Notes under the pieces: model-generated
Databases searched by the model: none
Seen by the model: the letters and a program-made list of their open reading frames with translations, nothing else
What the model was told of the DNA's origin: nothing
Assembly: GCA_016808115.1 (NCBI GenBank)
Contig: JAEQBH010000989.1
Coordinates: forward strand, 62,001 to 126,000
From: Tetrastigma voinierianum
Taxonomy: Eukaryota; Streptophyta; Magnoliopsida; Vitales; Vitaceae
Direction: 5' to 3'
DNA length: 64,000 nucleotides
Made by a program: the position numbers and the translations under genes
Part shown: in pieces, positions 11,480 to 23,700 of the stretch
How the letters are laid out: every line of letters starts with the position of its first letter
Numbering within the stretch: the stretch's first letter is position 1

Positions 11480-11690
11480 AAAAACAATAAAAGGGAAAAA
11501 TAACAAAAACATCAAAACTCGGAAAAGAATGAAGAAAAGAGAATGATAGAATTTGAAGAAAAACGAGAAAAAAAAAACTAGGAAATCTTATTCCATAAGG
11601 GGTCTGGATCTCTAAGTCATTTTCTTTATTTTCTTTCTTTTCTCCTCCACCTAAACTGCACTTAAAGAAAACATCAAAACTTAGAAAAAC
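11480..11690. repeat. Purine-rich local repeat, left copy
   Basis: An A-rich segment containing ACATCAAAACTC, AGAATTTGAAGAAAAAC and TCTGGATCTCTAAGTCAT recurs on the far side of the Copia element at 18,128-18,295 and partly at 18,296-18,400. The copies are diverged. The Copia element thus sits between members of a pre-existing short tandem array. Confidence 0.5.
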
Positions 11691-11991
11691 TGTTATGATG
11701 AATGGCACAATAAAGAAAAACACAAGATTTACATGAAAATCCTTACGAGAAAAAACCATAAACAAAGGAGAAAGCTTCACTATCAATTTGAGAGATAATT
11801 ACAAAATACAGCTTGTAGTGAAAAAACCCTAATATGTTTATATAACAAAAATACCCAAGCATAAAGGTCCATACCGCCTAGCCCCTCTACTACTGCTAGT
11901 TTCTAATTTTTTAACGACTTTTTTCTTTTCACAAAGTAGCATTGGGCCTTCAAGTCGAATGGCCAAGCCGAATCAAGATCGCAAAACAACA
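11691..11991 (-). repeat. Copia-1 3' LTR and polypurine tract
   Basis: It is homologous to 17,810-18,127; both contain AAGAAAAACACAAGATTT, CTTCACTATCAATTTGAGAG and GTCCATACCGC-like words. It ends CAAAACAACA, and the adjoining 11,992-12,006 read on the minus strand gives TTAAGGTGGAGAT, a standard Copia polypurine tract directly before TGTTGTTTTG. Confidence 0.8.
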
Positions 11992-12039
11992 ATCTCCACC
12001 TTAACATGAATTCCCATCAGACAGAAAAACGCCAACGAA

Positions 12040-12740
12040 CTCTATAACTCAAAACAAGATCAAAACCATACTTCTCTTCCACAACAAAGCTCCATAGAGA
12101 AAAACTCAGCAACCAAGTCCCACTAAGTTTTAACAATGCACAAACTTGGCTATAGGAAGTGACTTAATCATCATATTTGTAGGATTGTCTTGGGTTCCAA
12201 CTTTACTCACAACAATGTCACCACGAGCAATAATCTCAAGCACAAAATGATACCTCACATCGATATGCTTCTTCCTCTAATGAAACATCTGATCTTTGGT
12301 GAGAAATATAACACTATGGCTATCATAAAACAATGTCGCGATCTCTGACTAATCACTTGCCCCGAGCAAGCCCCTTGACAGGGGCCTCTTCTGGCTGCAG
12401 CAGCGCCGTACTCGCCTCTGTGGTTGACAAAGCTCTTTATTATGGCCCCGAGGAGTGGCTTTCCAGCTAATACTTACAACCTCGATGGTGAACACGTATC
12501 CTGTGGGGATCTCCTCTTATCAGAGGTCTCAGCATAATTAGAATCGACATACCACAACTCCATTTCTGATCTACCCAAACTACAAACAAACACTGCGGTC
12601 CACGCAGTATGTCGCACTTGATCCATTGAACTACTTTCCAATGTTCCTTGCCAGGTTTTTCCATGTACCTGCTAACTTCATTGACTGCATAGGCCAAATC
12701 TGGATGCGAACACACCATGGCATACATCAAAGAACCCATA
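12040..12740 (-). pseudogene. Copia-1 RNase H and C-terminal RT, broken
   Basis: Minus-strand frames give MGSLMYAMVCSHPDLAYAV and VSRYMEKPGKEHW at 12,467-12,739. This is the conserved end of Copia RT leading into RNase H. Farther on, SWKATP and a shifted LSTTEAEY-like stretch (12,380-12,470) mark the RNase H core, followed by the terminal DNPTNMMIK-type motif near 12,190. RNase H would degrade the RNA strand during reverse transcription. Frameshifts and a GC-rich aberrant stretch at 12,340-12,430 disrupt it. Confidence 0.7.
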
Positions 12741-12897
12741 GACTAGAATATGGTACTCACAGGCATGTAGTCAACCTCCTCATCATTTGTGGACATAGGG
12801 CATATGAAAGTACGAAAAATGAGTACACAAGTGGAGTAGTAACAGGCTTCGCATTCTGCATGTTGAACTTGTTAAGAACCTTTTCAATATATCCTTT

Positions 12898-13320
12898 CTA
12901 ACTCAAGGATAATCTTCCTGTCACTCTATCCCTCAGAATCTCCATCCCAAGTATCTTCTTAGTTGTTCCCCGATCTTTCATCTCAAACTCATTATTAAGC
13001 TGCGCTTTTACAATTCTTATCTCTTCTTTACTCTGGGCTACTATTAGCATGTCATCAACATATAAGAGAAAATATAGAAATGACTCATCATTGCATTGTT
13101 TGAAGTATACACAACTATCAAAGCTACTCCTCTTAAAATCATGAGAGATCATGAATGAGTCAAATCTCTTATACCATTGTCTAGGAGACTGTTTCAGACC
13201 ATAAAGAGACCTCTTAAGTAGGCAAACATAGTCCTCCTTATATGAAGTTGTAAAACCCTCTAGTTGTTGCATATAGATGTCCTCCTCAAGCTCCCCATGT
13301 AAAAATGCAGTCTTCACATT
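12898..13320 (-). pseudogene. Copia-1 reverse transcriptase core
   Basis: An uninterrupted frame of about 139 codons contains KTAFLHGELEEDIYM, LKRSLYGLKQSPRQWYKRFD and the catalytic LLYVDDMLIVAQ, where the paired aspartates lie. These are the hallmark motifs of Ty1/Copia RT. It copies element RNA into DNA in the virus-like particle. The upstream part of RT (13,320-13,850) is recognisable only in patches and contains stops. Confidence 0.85.
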
Positions 13321-13850
13321 TAAGCTGTCAAATCATAATCATGAAAGCCCGCAATCCCAAGCGGCAGATTGAGCTATGCTTCGCCACTAGAGAGAATACA
13401 TATGTGAAGTCAACACGGAATATGGCTATAACCTTTAGTAACTAGTCTTGTATGCCTTGCATTCTCAACTCGGTGTGCTACCTTCTTGAACACCCATTGC
13501 ACGAATGGCTTTCTTCCACTTTAGGTAGCCTCACCATGTCCATTATCCCATTTTTATGAAGGGACTCCATCTCTTCTTGCATAGCAATCGTCCACTTACT
13601 TGAATCACTGCAACTAGTAAGCCTCTTCATAAGTGAATGACTCTTCACTAGACTCAATATTATCTACTACACTCAAGGCATATGCAACCAGATTAGCTTC
13701 ACCATATTTATGTGGTGGCTTAATAGTCCTCTCTCTCATCTGCAGCGATAAAATATTGTTGCCTTTGGAATCCTAGGTAGCATGCAGGACACTTTGCTCA
13801 TCTGAATTAGGAACTAAACCAGTCTCAAACTCCACTTGTTTATCAACTTT

Positions 13851-14302
13851 CTACACGGTCTCAACACTAGACTCTTTAGGAGCCAAGGCTTGAATCATGG
13901 AAGTCTCATCAAAAATCACATCTTTGCTAATTACCAATTTCTTGGTTTCCGGACACCACAATTTATAGCCTTTCACACCATATTTATAACCAAGAAATAT
14001 ACACTTCATTAATCTAGGTTCTAACTTCCCATTATCAACATGGGCATATGTAGGACATCCAAAATTTTTCAAATTTATATAAGTAGGAGGACTACTAGAC
14101 CACCTCTTGAGGAGTCTTCTTCTCTATAGCAAATGAGGGAGAACGATTGATCAAATAAATGGGTAGTTTGACTTACGCGGGCCCGAAACCAAGCATTAGA
14201 AAGCATGCATCTGACCTTCTCCATCAAAGTCCTATTCATAAGTTCCGCTACACCATTCTGTTGTGGAGTATGACAAACTGAACGATGTCTAACAATTCCC
14301 TC
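13851..14302 (-). pseudogene. Copia-1 integrase C-terminal half, broken by an insertion
   Basis: Minus-strand frames show HTPQQNGVAELMNRTLMEKV (around 14,220-14,280), the integrase core segment with the third catalytic glutamate region. Next comes NFGCPTYAHVDNGKLEPR and KCIFLGYKYGVKGYKLW, the Copia integrase C-terminal signature. The frame stops at 14,302 where the solo LTR begins; the N-terminal half resumes beyond 16,126. Confidence 0.8.
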
Positions 14303-16121
14303 TGTGACGCCCCATTTCCCAGGGGTCCGTTGACAACCCGTCAACCTGCGGAATATTCGTGGATGTCGGGTAACCCGACACCACTCACGAAAATTGGGCA
14401 GAGTCTCCTTTGTACGGGAGCTCTACCCTGAAAATAGAACTGTCCCGACGGTTCTGCGACCCTGCAGGGTCACATGCGAGTAAAATTGCCACTTTGGCCC
14501 ATGCATCAATACTCACAAATATATCACAACGACTATATTACATGGATTCGAGAGTTAATAAGTCACTCTTAATTCAAACATATATTAAAATTTACAATTT
14601 CTAATACATATTATCTGAATAGATACAAACCCACATCGACTTTCTTCTAAAAGCGTGGCCTCACAGTAGCGTCGTCCTCATATCGATCCCATGCACAGAA
14701 ATAGTGATCCTAAGCCAGAATTAGGCAATACTGAAATGTGATAATTTCCTACATGGGTTACTCTCCACCTAAGTGCACATGTCATGGCAAACAATCACAT
14801 TCAAGAAAATACATGATCCGACTTGAATGTCTACATGCCCAATCAATGTCGCCAGTCCTCCGCAGAGCTCTCACATGCCTCGGCCAGTGCGAGTAAAAAT
14901 ACGATTTTCAAAACAAAAGCTTTTTGTTCTGAAAACTTACCACGAATTCGATAAATACGATGGACAACCCTTAGAATTGGATGCTGGGTAATTCTCAGAA
15001 ATAAGACATGGGGTAGCCTCAGAGATGAAGCTTGTTGGACAACTCTCAAGAATGATTCTTCGGAAAATCTTCCTAGAAATTCATTTCACAATCACTTTCA
15101 CTTTTCTTTCATTTTTCATGTCATGCACTCACACCTATCGTTCTAGGGTGCCCCGATGCATATGGAATGCATTATGCCATTTCAAAATATTCATGCTAAT
15201 ATATTTTACATGTATATATTAACAAAATTTAATCACATAATTCACATTATTCAATTCACAATAATAACATCAAAATTAGCTCACATAGGCTAATTAAAAA
15301 ATCAAGCAGTTCATTTTGAATCACCCAAACCACACAAAAAAATCAACACAAATCACGTGAATAGTGAAACCCTCGGGTCGGCCTTTATTCAAACCACCAC
15401 ATTGAGGATTTCTTCACTCGGTTCAAAGGTTTGAGGCCAGAAAACAGACCGGTCGGGGCCTCAACCGAATCCCGTCCATAAAATGGCTCTTGGCTAAAGA
15501 ATAAACCAAGTAGGAAAGATCCGTACTCTTGGGTTGTCGGGATTCCGCAAAATCGGTGCCTTAGCGTAGCCCTTGCGCATAGGTAACATAGAACAACTTT
15601 GTAACGCTTTCGGTAAGTCGGCGGTCGAGCAGCAAAAATCTAGAGACAAGTCACACTTTCTCTCTCTAAAGTCTCAAAACCCAACTCACTGCACGTTTTT
15701 CTCCTTGTTTTTTTGGAGAAAGAAAACTATTCCTCTTTGTCTTATTCTGTTGGCTTTTCCAAAATTTCATCATATCTCCTTAGTTTGGATTTTTGACACA
15801 TGGCTTAATCTAAGCCGTTAATTCCCATCATCTCCACTAATCCTTGCAGCATATTATCTTTTGTGTACATGTAATAATTGTTTGTCACATCACATGTCTC
15901 TCACAAGCCGTTTTGTGATTACCCGGACACCTGAGGTGCTGAAAAGCGGTAAAGGAAATTTGATGTCTCGAATTCGGCAAGTCACAATGTTCAGTAGCTC
16001 ACGATTTCACGAGCGGACTCAACGGTGAAAGTCCGTTTCTGTCATCCGAGATCTATAAATTCCGGTTTTCTGAAATTACCATTTTTACCTTTTAGAAAAT
16101 TAGAATTTCTCGGGTTTTACC
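14303..16121 (-). mobile_element. Solo LTR, Tekay-type family, nested in Copia-1 integrase
   Basis: It starts TGTGACGCCCCATTTCCC and ends near CTCGGGTTTTACC. CCCTC stands on both sides (14,298-14,302 and 16,122-16,126), a perfect 5-bp target duplication. The opening TCCGTTGACAACCCGTCAAC and a GTTACTCTCCACCTAAGTGCAC segment match the other family members. Length is about 1.82 kb. Because the Copia reading continues on both sides, the LTR arrived after Copia-1. Confidence 0.85.
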
Positions 16122-16126
16122 CCCTC

Positions 16127-16780
16127 TTTCTTGCCTGAGTGTTAAACTCATCGAGAACAAAACTTTGGCATTATTAATGAGACCTTTACACCTCTATTTC
16201 TTCTCAATCATTGTCTTCCGATCTTCTAGATGTGAAAACATCACCTTTTTTATTTCAAAGAAGAATACCTTACCTTACATGAGAAATCATCGTGATGTCC
16301 AACTTATAAGTAGCACCTCCCATAGAAGATAGGTCTGAATGTAGATAGTCAAGCAACCCCTTTGACTTATGAATGCCTGAAGAGAATCTAAGTCGCTTCT
16401 GTTTCCCAAAAACGCAGTGCTCACAAAATTATAACTTGTTTTCTTCACATCTAGAAGTCCTCTTCTACTCAACTCTACCATACCGTTTTCGCTCATGTGC
16501 CCAAGACGCATGTGCCATCCTCTGATAATGAACGAGATCCAACAACAACATCTCCTATAACTGTAGAACCTTGCATAACATATTACATGGCGGTCTTTTG
16601 ATTACCCTTCATCACAACTAGGGCTTCTTTACTAGTCTTCATGACTCCACCTTCACCAATGTATTTTTACCCTTTTAAGTCAAAAGTACTCAAGGATATC
16701 AAATTCCACTTCAAATTATGAACATGTCTGACGTCACCAAGAGTACGAACTACTCCATCAAACATTCTAATGTAGATTGT
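16127..16780 (-). pseudogene. Copia-1 integrase N-terminal half and GAG-pre-integrase domain
   Basis: A frame at 16,287-16,511 gives MRLGHMSENGMVELSRRGLL, the RLGH...L motif of the zinc-binding GAG-pre-integrase domain. Shifted frames nearer to 16,127 continue toward the catalytic core. Stops interrupt it. The domain binds DNA ends and precedes the DDE core in Copia integrases. Confidence 0.7.
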
Positions 16781-16784
16781 CCCT

Positions 16785-17176
16785 TTAATACACCTTCCTT
16801 ACAAGATCGTATGTACCCATCAAAACCACACCTTTATGCATAGGTTCATATGTAGAGAACCAGCCCCGATTAGGAGTCATGTGAAACGTACAACCAGAAT
16901 CTAAAATCCAATTCTCACCAGCTCTCAAATCAGCATCTGACATAACTAGAAGTTCTCCATCAATCTGATTTGATTCCACAACACTGGCCTCACCAAATTT
17001 CCTAGATTTCTCTCCTTGTATGTTCTCGAATTTCTTCTCCCTATTCTGCAGCTTGAAACACTCCTTCTTGATGTGGCCCTTTTTCTTGCAGTAATTGTAG
17101 ATTTTATTAGAATTCCTGGATTTTGACCTTTTCCTCTATTTTTCACCATCAGAATTCTTCTCTTGCGGCCTACCAC
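16785..17176 (-). pseudogene. Copia-1 aspartic protease and zinc knuckle
   Basis: GENWILDSGCTFHMTPNR holds the catalytic D-S-G of Copia protease (16,860-16,920). Just upstream on the minus strand, near 17,050-17,100 in another frame, YNYCKKKGHIKKECFKLQ is the CCHC knuckle of gag with the first cysteine apparently replaced by tyrosine. The protease would cut the polyprotein; the knuckle binds element RNA. Confidence 0.8.
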
Positions 17177-17775
17177 TTCATGAGGCTATCTCCATGCCGA
17201 GGCCCTGTGATATTCTTCATTTTCTCTTTAAAAAATAGAGCCTCATAGACTTCATTTAGGGTTAGGGTATCACGGCTATATAAAATCGTATCTCTGAAAG
17301 TCGCATACGAATTAGGAAGCGAACATAACAACATTAACCCTAGGTCTTCTTCTTCATATTTAACCTCCAAAGTTTCTAGATATGCAACAATTTCTGTAAA
17401 GGTCATAAGATGATCTTCTAAAGATGTACCTTCTACCATACGGTGCGAATACAATCGTTGCTTCAAGTGCAACTTACTCGTAAGACTTTTCATCATGCAC
17501 AAATCTTCCAACTTCAGCCATAACGCATCGATAGTCTTCTCCTTTATAACATCTTGCAGAATATGATTTGATAAATGAAGGTGAATCTAAGATAGTGCTT
17601 TACGATCCTTACGTTCTTTCTCCTCTTTTGTCAATGATGACGACATCTTGTCAAGCCATAACAACGCTTCATCCAGATCCATCTGAGCGAGCACAACGCG
17701 CATCTTAACTTGCCACAACGAAAATCTGGTATTGCGATCCAACAAGGGAATTTCGAATTTCATGGTTACCATTGA
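17170..17775 (-). pseudogene. Copia-1 gag
   Basis: The start at 17,770-17,772 opens MVTMKFEIPLLDRNTRFSLW, like the Tnt1-type gag opening. A frameshift near 17,515-17,590 separates this from the second part, which has KLHLKQRLYSHRMVEGTSLE and LGLMLLCSLPNSYATFRDT, the UBN2/retrotran_gag core. Gag forms the virus-like particle. It is read from the LTR at 17,810-18,127. Confidence 0.8.
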
Positions 17776-17789
17776 TAGGATCGAGGAAA

Positions 17790-18127
17790 ACCTATTAACG
17801 ATACCACTTATTTATGATCAACAACAACTAAAGAAATAAATATAAAGAAAAACACAAGATTTCACGTGGAAACCCTTGCGGAAACCGAGGAGCATAAGAA
17901 GAAAACTTCACTATCAATTTGAGAGAATTACAAAGAAGTCTCAAACAGGAATAAACCCGTGTGTTGTATAATGAAAATACACGAGCAGAAAGGTTCATAC
18001 CGCTCATCCCCTCTGCTATCACAACAGATCCCTAATTTTTTCTCAACTTTTTCTTTTCACAAAAGTCGCACCGTGGGCCTTCGGGTCGGACAAAAGCCCT
18101 AAACCAAATTCAGTTCACAAAACAACA
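17790..18127 (-). repeat. Copia-1 5' LTR with primer binding site
   Basis: The LTR occupies about 17,810-18,127 and begins (minus strand) TGTTGTTTTGTGAACTG. Next to its inner edge the minus strand reads AAGTGGTATCGTTAATAGG. GTGGTATC matches the start of the usual initiator-Met tRNA primer site TGGTATCAGAGC; the rest has diverged. This LTR carries the element's promoter. Confidence 0.65.
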
Positions 18128-18410
18128 AAAACAATAAAACGGAAAAAAAAAACACATCAAAACCTTTAAAAGAAGGAATAAAAAATGAATAAGTTAATGA
18201 CAGAATTTAAAGAAAGACTCAATTAAAGGCGATCTGATTCAAGAAGGGGTGTACGGATCTCTAAGTCATGTTCTTTTCATATGTTCTTTACGAAGAATAG
18301 AAACATAGAAAGAAGAATGAAAAAGGAATGACAGAATTTAAAAGAAAATAAAACCTTCAGGAACCTCATTTACAAATCAGCGAGTCTGGATCTCTATCCT
18401 TGCTTTAATT
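18128..18410. repeat. Purine-rich local repeat, right copies
   Basis: 18,128-18,295 matches 11,480-11,690 in order, including GGATCTCTAAGTCATG. 18,296-18,400 is a shorter third copy with GACAGAATTTAAAAGAAA and GTCTGGATCTCTATCC. Confidence 0.5.
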
Positions 18411-18791
18411 CAAACAAACCAGAAAGGGAGGAGAAGCACCCAACCTACGAAGGTGATATGAATATCCACCCTCACAGATCCGGTGGTTATCCTCCCCCTT
18501 CTTCTTGTCTTCATGTTCCGCCTCCTCTCCAAAGCTTTGGATAATAAAATTAAACTTTAAAATGAATGCATTTTTATCATAAATAAAAAATTTGTAGCCT
18601 AAATAGGACAGGATTAAAGTTTTCAAGATAACAGTTGTAATAGAAAGTAAATAGATGTCAATATATATAAACGAAAATAAATAAATGTATAACCTACAAA
18701 ATTTATTACCATAAATATAATTCTTTTTTTTTTAATAATTTGTAGAGTATTAGTTGAATTGTAATGATGAGTTGAAGTTATAAAAATATTA
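18411..18791. other. Spacer between Copia-1 flank and LINE; nothing recognised
   Basis: AT-rich sequence without coding similarity. AAAAATATTA at 18,782-18,791 recurs right after the LINE's 3' end and may be its target duplication. Confidence 0.4.
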
Positions 18792-18959
18792 TTTTTAGAG
18801 GTATTAATGAGTTACTCAGGCTAAAAAAGACTGTAATGGGAATGGAGAGATCAAGATAGTGGTCCTATGATGTTATTTTAGGGTATTTTCAGAATTTGTA
18901 TAAATCAGATGCTGCTAAAAAGCGTTTGTGCTTGAGTACTATTGCACTGGTGGATCAGT

Positions 18960-20000
18960 TGACGATTTCTATTGGCTTCTTATACGGATATTGAAATTGA
19001 AGATGCTCTGTTTTCTATGCATCCAGATAAGTCGGCAGGACCATATGGGTTGAATCCTGCATTTTTTCAAAGATATTGGCATATTGTGGGACAGGAGGTT
19101 AAGTTCTACATGTTTGTCAATCATTTCGAATTGCACTGTGCTTGTAGGGTTAAATGATACACACTTAATCCTTATCCCAAGGAAGCAAAACTTTGAGAGT
19201 ATGGGGGGATTTGCGCCCTATCTCACTCTGGAATGTGGTCTATAAAATAGTGGCGAAGGCAATGAGAAATAGGTTAAGGAAAATTATGCCAATGGTTATT
19301 TCACATATTCAAGGGGCTTTTGTTAAAGGGAGATTCATCACTGATAATATACTTCACTCGAATATACTTCTTTCAAGTGAAGTTCTATATTATTTGAAAA
19401 GAAAGATTCAAGGAAAGCATGGTTACGTGACTTTGAAGGTTGACATGGCTAAGGCTTATGATAGAATGAAATGAGATTTTTTGGGGAAAGTGATGGCCAG
19501 GATGGGGTTTCATGATCACTGAATTACTCTCGTTATGGCATGTATTTCCACAGTCATATTTACCATTTTACATGATGGTAAGGAGTTAGGACCAATTGTG
19601 CCTAGGAGGGGCCTTCGCTAGGGAGACCTGTTATCCCCATTCTTATTTGTTATTTGTGCTGAGGCGTTAATTTTGCTTATTCGTGGAAAGGAGTGTTATG
19701 GCTGTTTAAATGGATGTAAGATTGCAAGTGGTGCTCCTCCTATTTCCTATTTATTTTTTGCTGACAATTGCTTTCTTTATTTTAGAGCTACGGAAGTTGA
19801 AACATGTATTATAAAGCAGACCCTTTGGGAGTATGGTTTAGCAACGGGGCTAAAAGTCAATTTTAATAAATCCCCTATCTCTTTCAGTCGTAATTTAGAT
19901 CCTATTCGTCAAGATTTAATTTGTTCCATCTTGGAAGTTCGTGGGACGTCAAATCACAGAAGGTATTTAGGATTCCTATCGCTATAGGTGCAAGAGAAAG
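18960..20000 (+). pseudogene. LINE reverse transcriptase domain
   Basis: MHPDKSAGPYGLNPAFFQRY at 19,020-19,080 is the start of L1 RT (usual form P-x-K-A-P-G-P-D-G). DLRPISLWNVVYKIVAKAM and ISHIQGAFVKGRFITDNIL (19,208-19,345) are RT domain 1-2 motifs, and KVDMAKAYDRM at 19,437-19,470 is the first catalytic motif. At 19,757 the YADD box reads FADN, so the second catalytic aspartate is lost. Several stops and frameshifts separate the blocks. It would have primed reverse transcription at a nicked target. Confidence 0.85.
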
Positions 20001-20797
20001 ACATTTGATTATTTGAAAGACTATGTGTGGAAGAGATTACATAATTGGAATGCTAAAAAGCTTTCTAGGGCAAGTAAAGAGATCCTTCTCAAAATTGTAG
20101 GCCAAGCGCTTCAATTTATGTAATGTTTATATTGCTTCTTCCAACTGGTTTGTGCCATGACATAGAGAGGATGTTCAATTCCTTCTAGTGGGGTGGAAAG
20201 TTGACCGAAGGCCATGGCATTAATTGGGTAAAGTGGGACAGATTACGTGCTCCTAAGGCGGTCGGTGGTATTGGATTCTGAAAGTGACATGAATTTAATC
20301 TCGCACTATTATGTAAACAGGGATAGAAATTGATAATGGATCCCTCATCTTTGTTTGCTCAAAACTTCCGAGCTAGGTACTATCTTAATTCCACATTTTT
20401 AAATGCATCCTTGGGGACTAATCCTAGCTACACTTGGCATGGTATTTAGACTTCCAAAAACCTGCTATGAAAACACTACAGATTTCGTGTGGGGGATGGT
20501 TCAAGCATTCTTGTTAAGAGGGACCCTTGGCTCCCGAATTCAGCTCTAGTTCTCATTACTTCTCCATTAGGAGCATTCTATGATATTACTAAGGTGGATG
20601 AATTAATGCATCTGGGAGAGTTGCAATGGGATAGAGATTTGATTGCAGATATTTTAAACCACATAGATCTGGAGCAAATTCTTAATATACCCCTAAGTTT
20701 TAGGCATATTGAAGACTAGTGGTACTAGACCCAGATCATACTCTATCAAAATCGACTATAGAGTACAGCATGACAACCTGGCAAAAACAAGTTCATC
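20000..20797 (+). pseudogene. LINE ORF2 segment between RT and zf-RVT
   Basis: Broken frames match the stretch after RT in plant L1 elements: a CxKxW-rich part, then VGDGSSILVKRDPWLPNS at 20,490-20,545, equivalent to the G-D-G-x-x-x-x-x-W-x-D-x-W-L motif. The frame runs to 20,720. The sequence then meets the solo LTR at 20,798. Confidence 0.7.
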
Positions 20798-23700
20798 TAT
20801 GACACCCCAAATCCCGAGGGTCCGTTGATAACCCGTCAACCCGCGGAGAATTTGTGGATGTCAGGTAACCCAACACCACTCCATTTAGTCCCCTTTTCCC
20901 AGGACCCAGGATTTAATGAAAATCGGGTAGATTCTCCTTTGTACGGGGAGCTCTACCCAAATACAACTTTAATGCAATTTGGCAACTGTCCCAATATTAC
21001 ACACTTGAGCCACAGGGTCCACATACGAGTAAAAATGGCCATGTGGACCCATTTATCCATATAAATACAAGCTATATCGTAGAAGCCACGCAAGAGTTAT
21101 TACATCGCTCTTAATACAAAACATTATATATTAAAACTAACATGTTCTAATATAACATTATTTATAACTTTATACAAAACATGAATCAAAGAGGCACAAT
21201 CGATCCGCTTCATAATCCACGGCCTCTAAGGAGCATCATCACACTTTGCACATGTCTTTGTACTGAAGGGGTCCCACGGCGGGGGTGAGCTAACGCCCGA
21301 GTAGAGATAAGTCATCTGAGTACATTCGGCCTAAATGCACATGAATGGTCAAACAACCAAGCACGCTACCGACCTAGGACCATGATCCTAGCATAGAGTC
21401 CTACATGTCATGAATGAGACGCGACCATCTACATGCCCCCATGTCAAGTCCTCAGGCTCTCTACTCTGTGATAGGGCTCCATGCAGTGATAAAAGCAGCT
21501 ACATTTTACGGATCATCCAATGATCATTTCATAAAATCATTTTCATTTCTTTTTCAAATCCAAAAGATTTTTGGATGATCCCTTATAAAATCATTTATTT
21601 CATAAAACAAAAGCTTTTTGTTTTATTAACCCATACCCATTGGTTTTATCCTCCAGTGCCAATTGATGTAATCAAGTGTCGTGTGTATATGCATTTGTGG
21701 GTCACGGATTTTTGGGGTCTCACCTCTGGACGCCGCACGCCGGCCGACATTTTCTCGAGTCTTTCACCGACGGGGGTCATGTTTAACCGCAAAGTTCCAG
21801 GTTTTTCACATGAGGGGGTGTTTATCCCTACTTAAATTGCCCAACACACGGGTATTAATTTCATGCTATGCAGCGAGTGAGACTTAACGGACTTTGTCCC
21901 GTTACATTGGTCTCACCTGTGACACGAAAACAATGTTGATTGTCAACCATGCAAACCATGGATCTCCATTGGACTTCGTCCAAAAATCTGAGTCCACGAA
22001 CCCATTCACCAAGGATGGTGAATGACAAGCGACTATACGCACTCACACCCATACCATGTGTCCCGTGCACCGATTACGAAATGCAATTGTGCCATTCCGC
22101 TCAAAATCACATGCTTGATAACATAAGGAACTCTACACTTGGACACCCTATACATTTTCACTACACCGTGTACCATGGACACTTTCATGTCTAATGCACA
22201 AAAGTCCATACATTTATTAAACATTAATATACATGCAGTCATACTAACATTTATCACATTCATGTCAACACATCAAACAAGCATGCATCAACATCATTCT
22301 TACTACTACTTAAACAAGTAATGTCATACTCAAATCCCTAGGCTACATCATGGCGCATAATGCCCAATAAACTAGCCTAAAACATGCCATGCAATAGTTA
22401 TGTCCACACGAAAACACATCACACACCCAATATGTTAGAGCATATTGACATCGAAACTATAAACACCTCTTAACGAAATGACATTTCAATCAATCACACA
22501 AACACATGTTAACATTTCATCAGTCACTGCTACCTGGGCAAGTAATGACGCACCTCATTTCCTAGGCTAATTCATGGCATATCATGCACCTAAGATAGCC
22601 TACAACCTGCCATGTAATTGCCACTTCAACACACAACTCCTCCACGGCCCACCGACCCGACAATTAGCACGCCCCATTGTAACAATCAATTTTTCAATAG
22701 GTATGTGAGCACCAATTGTCATTTAAAAGCACATGATCAGATCATAGACTCCAAAATCTTTCCATAGAGTCTAAGAACACCCCAAACGAAGCTCTTACGA
22801 GAAAGTTATGGCCGTCCGAAGTTGGAGGCCTCGTATGAAACGATGGTGAGTGCTGGAACGAGGGGCCTACTGTTTTCGTCATTTCGGACTAAATATAGGG
22901 TTTCAAATTTTATCAAGAAGCTATATATGGATGGATTCTAGACTCAAAGTTTTCATAGAGTCGAGAACACACCTAAATAGGCACCGAATGAAAGTGTAAT
23001 GATCCCCGAAGTTGGAGGCCTTGCCTGAAATGGGTGCAGCTAGGTATTCTGTGAAACCCAAGAAATTGCGTTCCCGGGGCTTCTTTAAAGCTCCTGTACA
23101 TGCTATCTTTCCTACCCAAACTCATCCCGGAAACAACCCTCTCACCCAGCAACAAACCCGCCCATTTGAGTCCTGATTGACCATAAACATAACAAAGGCC
23201 ATCCCAAACTCAACCGAAAATCAACAACAAAAACAACTCCAAATCAACCAAAAATACGATTTTTTTGTGTTAGGAACACCGTCAAACAGCCCTTAGGGCC
23301 ACAAGACCAAAACGGTATTTGAATGAAATAAACCAGTGAGGAAGGTTCCTTTGCCTCTTAAAGCGTGAGCAGCGACTGAAGTCCAGCGGATACTTCACGA
23401 ACCCGAGGAAGCTTTTCGGCTCGAACCTCTGCGTGAGAACCTTGCGAACTCAAGTTTTCCGGTATCCCTGCGTAGCCCTCACCAGTACTCCAGCGACTTT
23501 AAGTCTTGATCGGCCTTAAGGCGACCACCAAACTCAAGTAGATCTTAGAGAGAAGTCAGAGTTTCTCTTTCTAACTTTTCTTCTCCAAACCCGAAATCTT
23601 CGACGAAATTGCGTGTTGTCGGTATCCACGCGTAGCCTTCGTCGAGTAGATAAACTTTAAATCTTGACTCGACGGATTCCGACCACACGATCTTCTTAGA

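Larger units (their letters stand above)
11691..18127 (-). mobile_element. Copia-1: Ty1/Copia retrotransposon, Tork/Tnt1-like, degenerate
   Basis: Two LTRs of about 300-320 bp (11,691-11,991 and about 17,810-18,127) enclose gag, protease, integrase, RT and RNase H in Copia order on the minus strand. The flanks at 11,686-11,690 and 18,128-18,132 are both AAAAC, a 5-bp target duplication. The internal polyprotein is broken by stops and frameshifts, and a Tekay-type solo LTR lies inside the integrase. The Tork assignment rests on the gag and RT wording and is inference. Confidence 0.85.

Noticed and set aside
11463..11786. Minus-strand phenylalanine-rich open frame of 107 codons
   Set aside because: It is a translation of an A-rich tract and of the Copia-1 LTR; no domain.
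21575..22321. Several plus- and minus-strand open frames of 60-86 codons
   Set aside because: All lie within the 3.4-kb solo LTR and have no recognisable domains.
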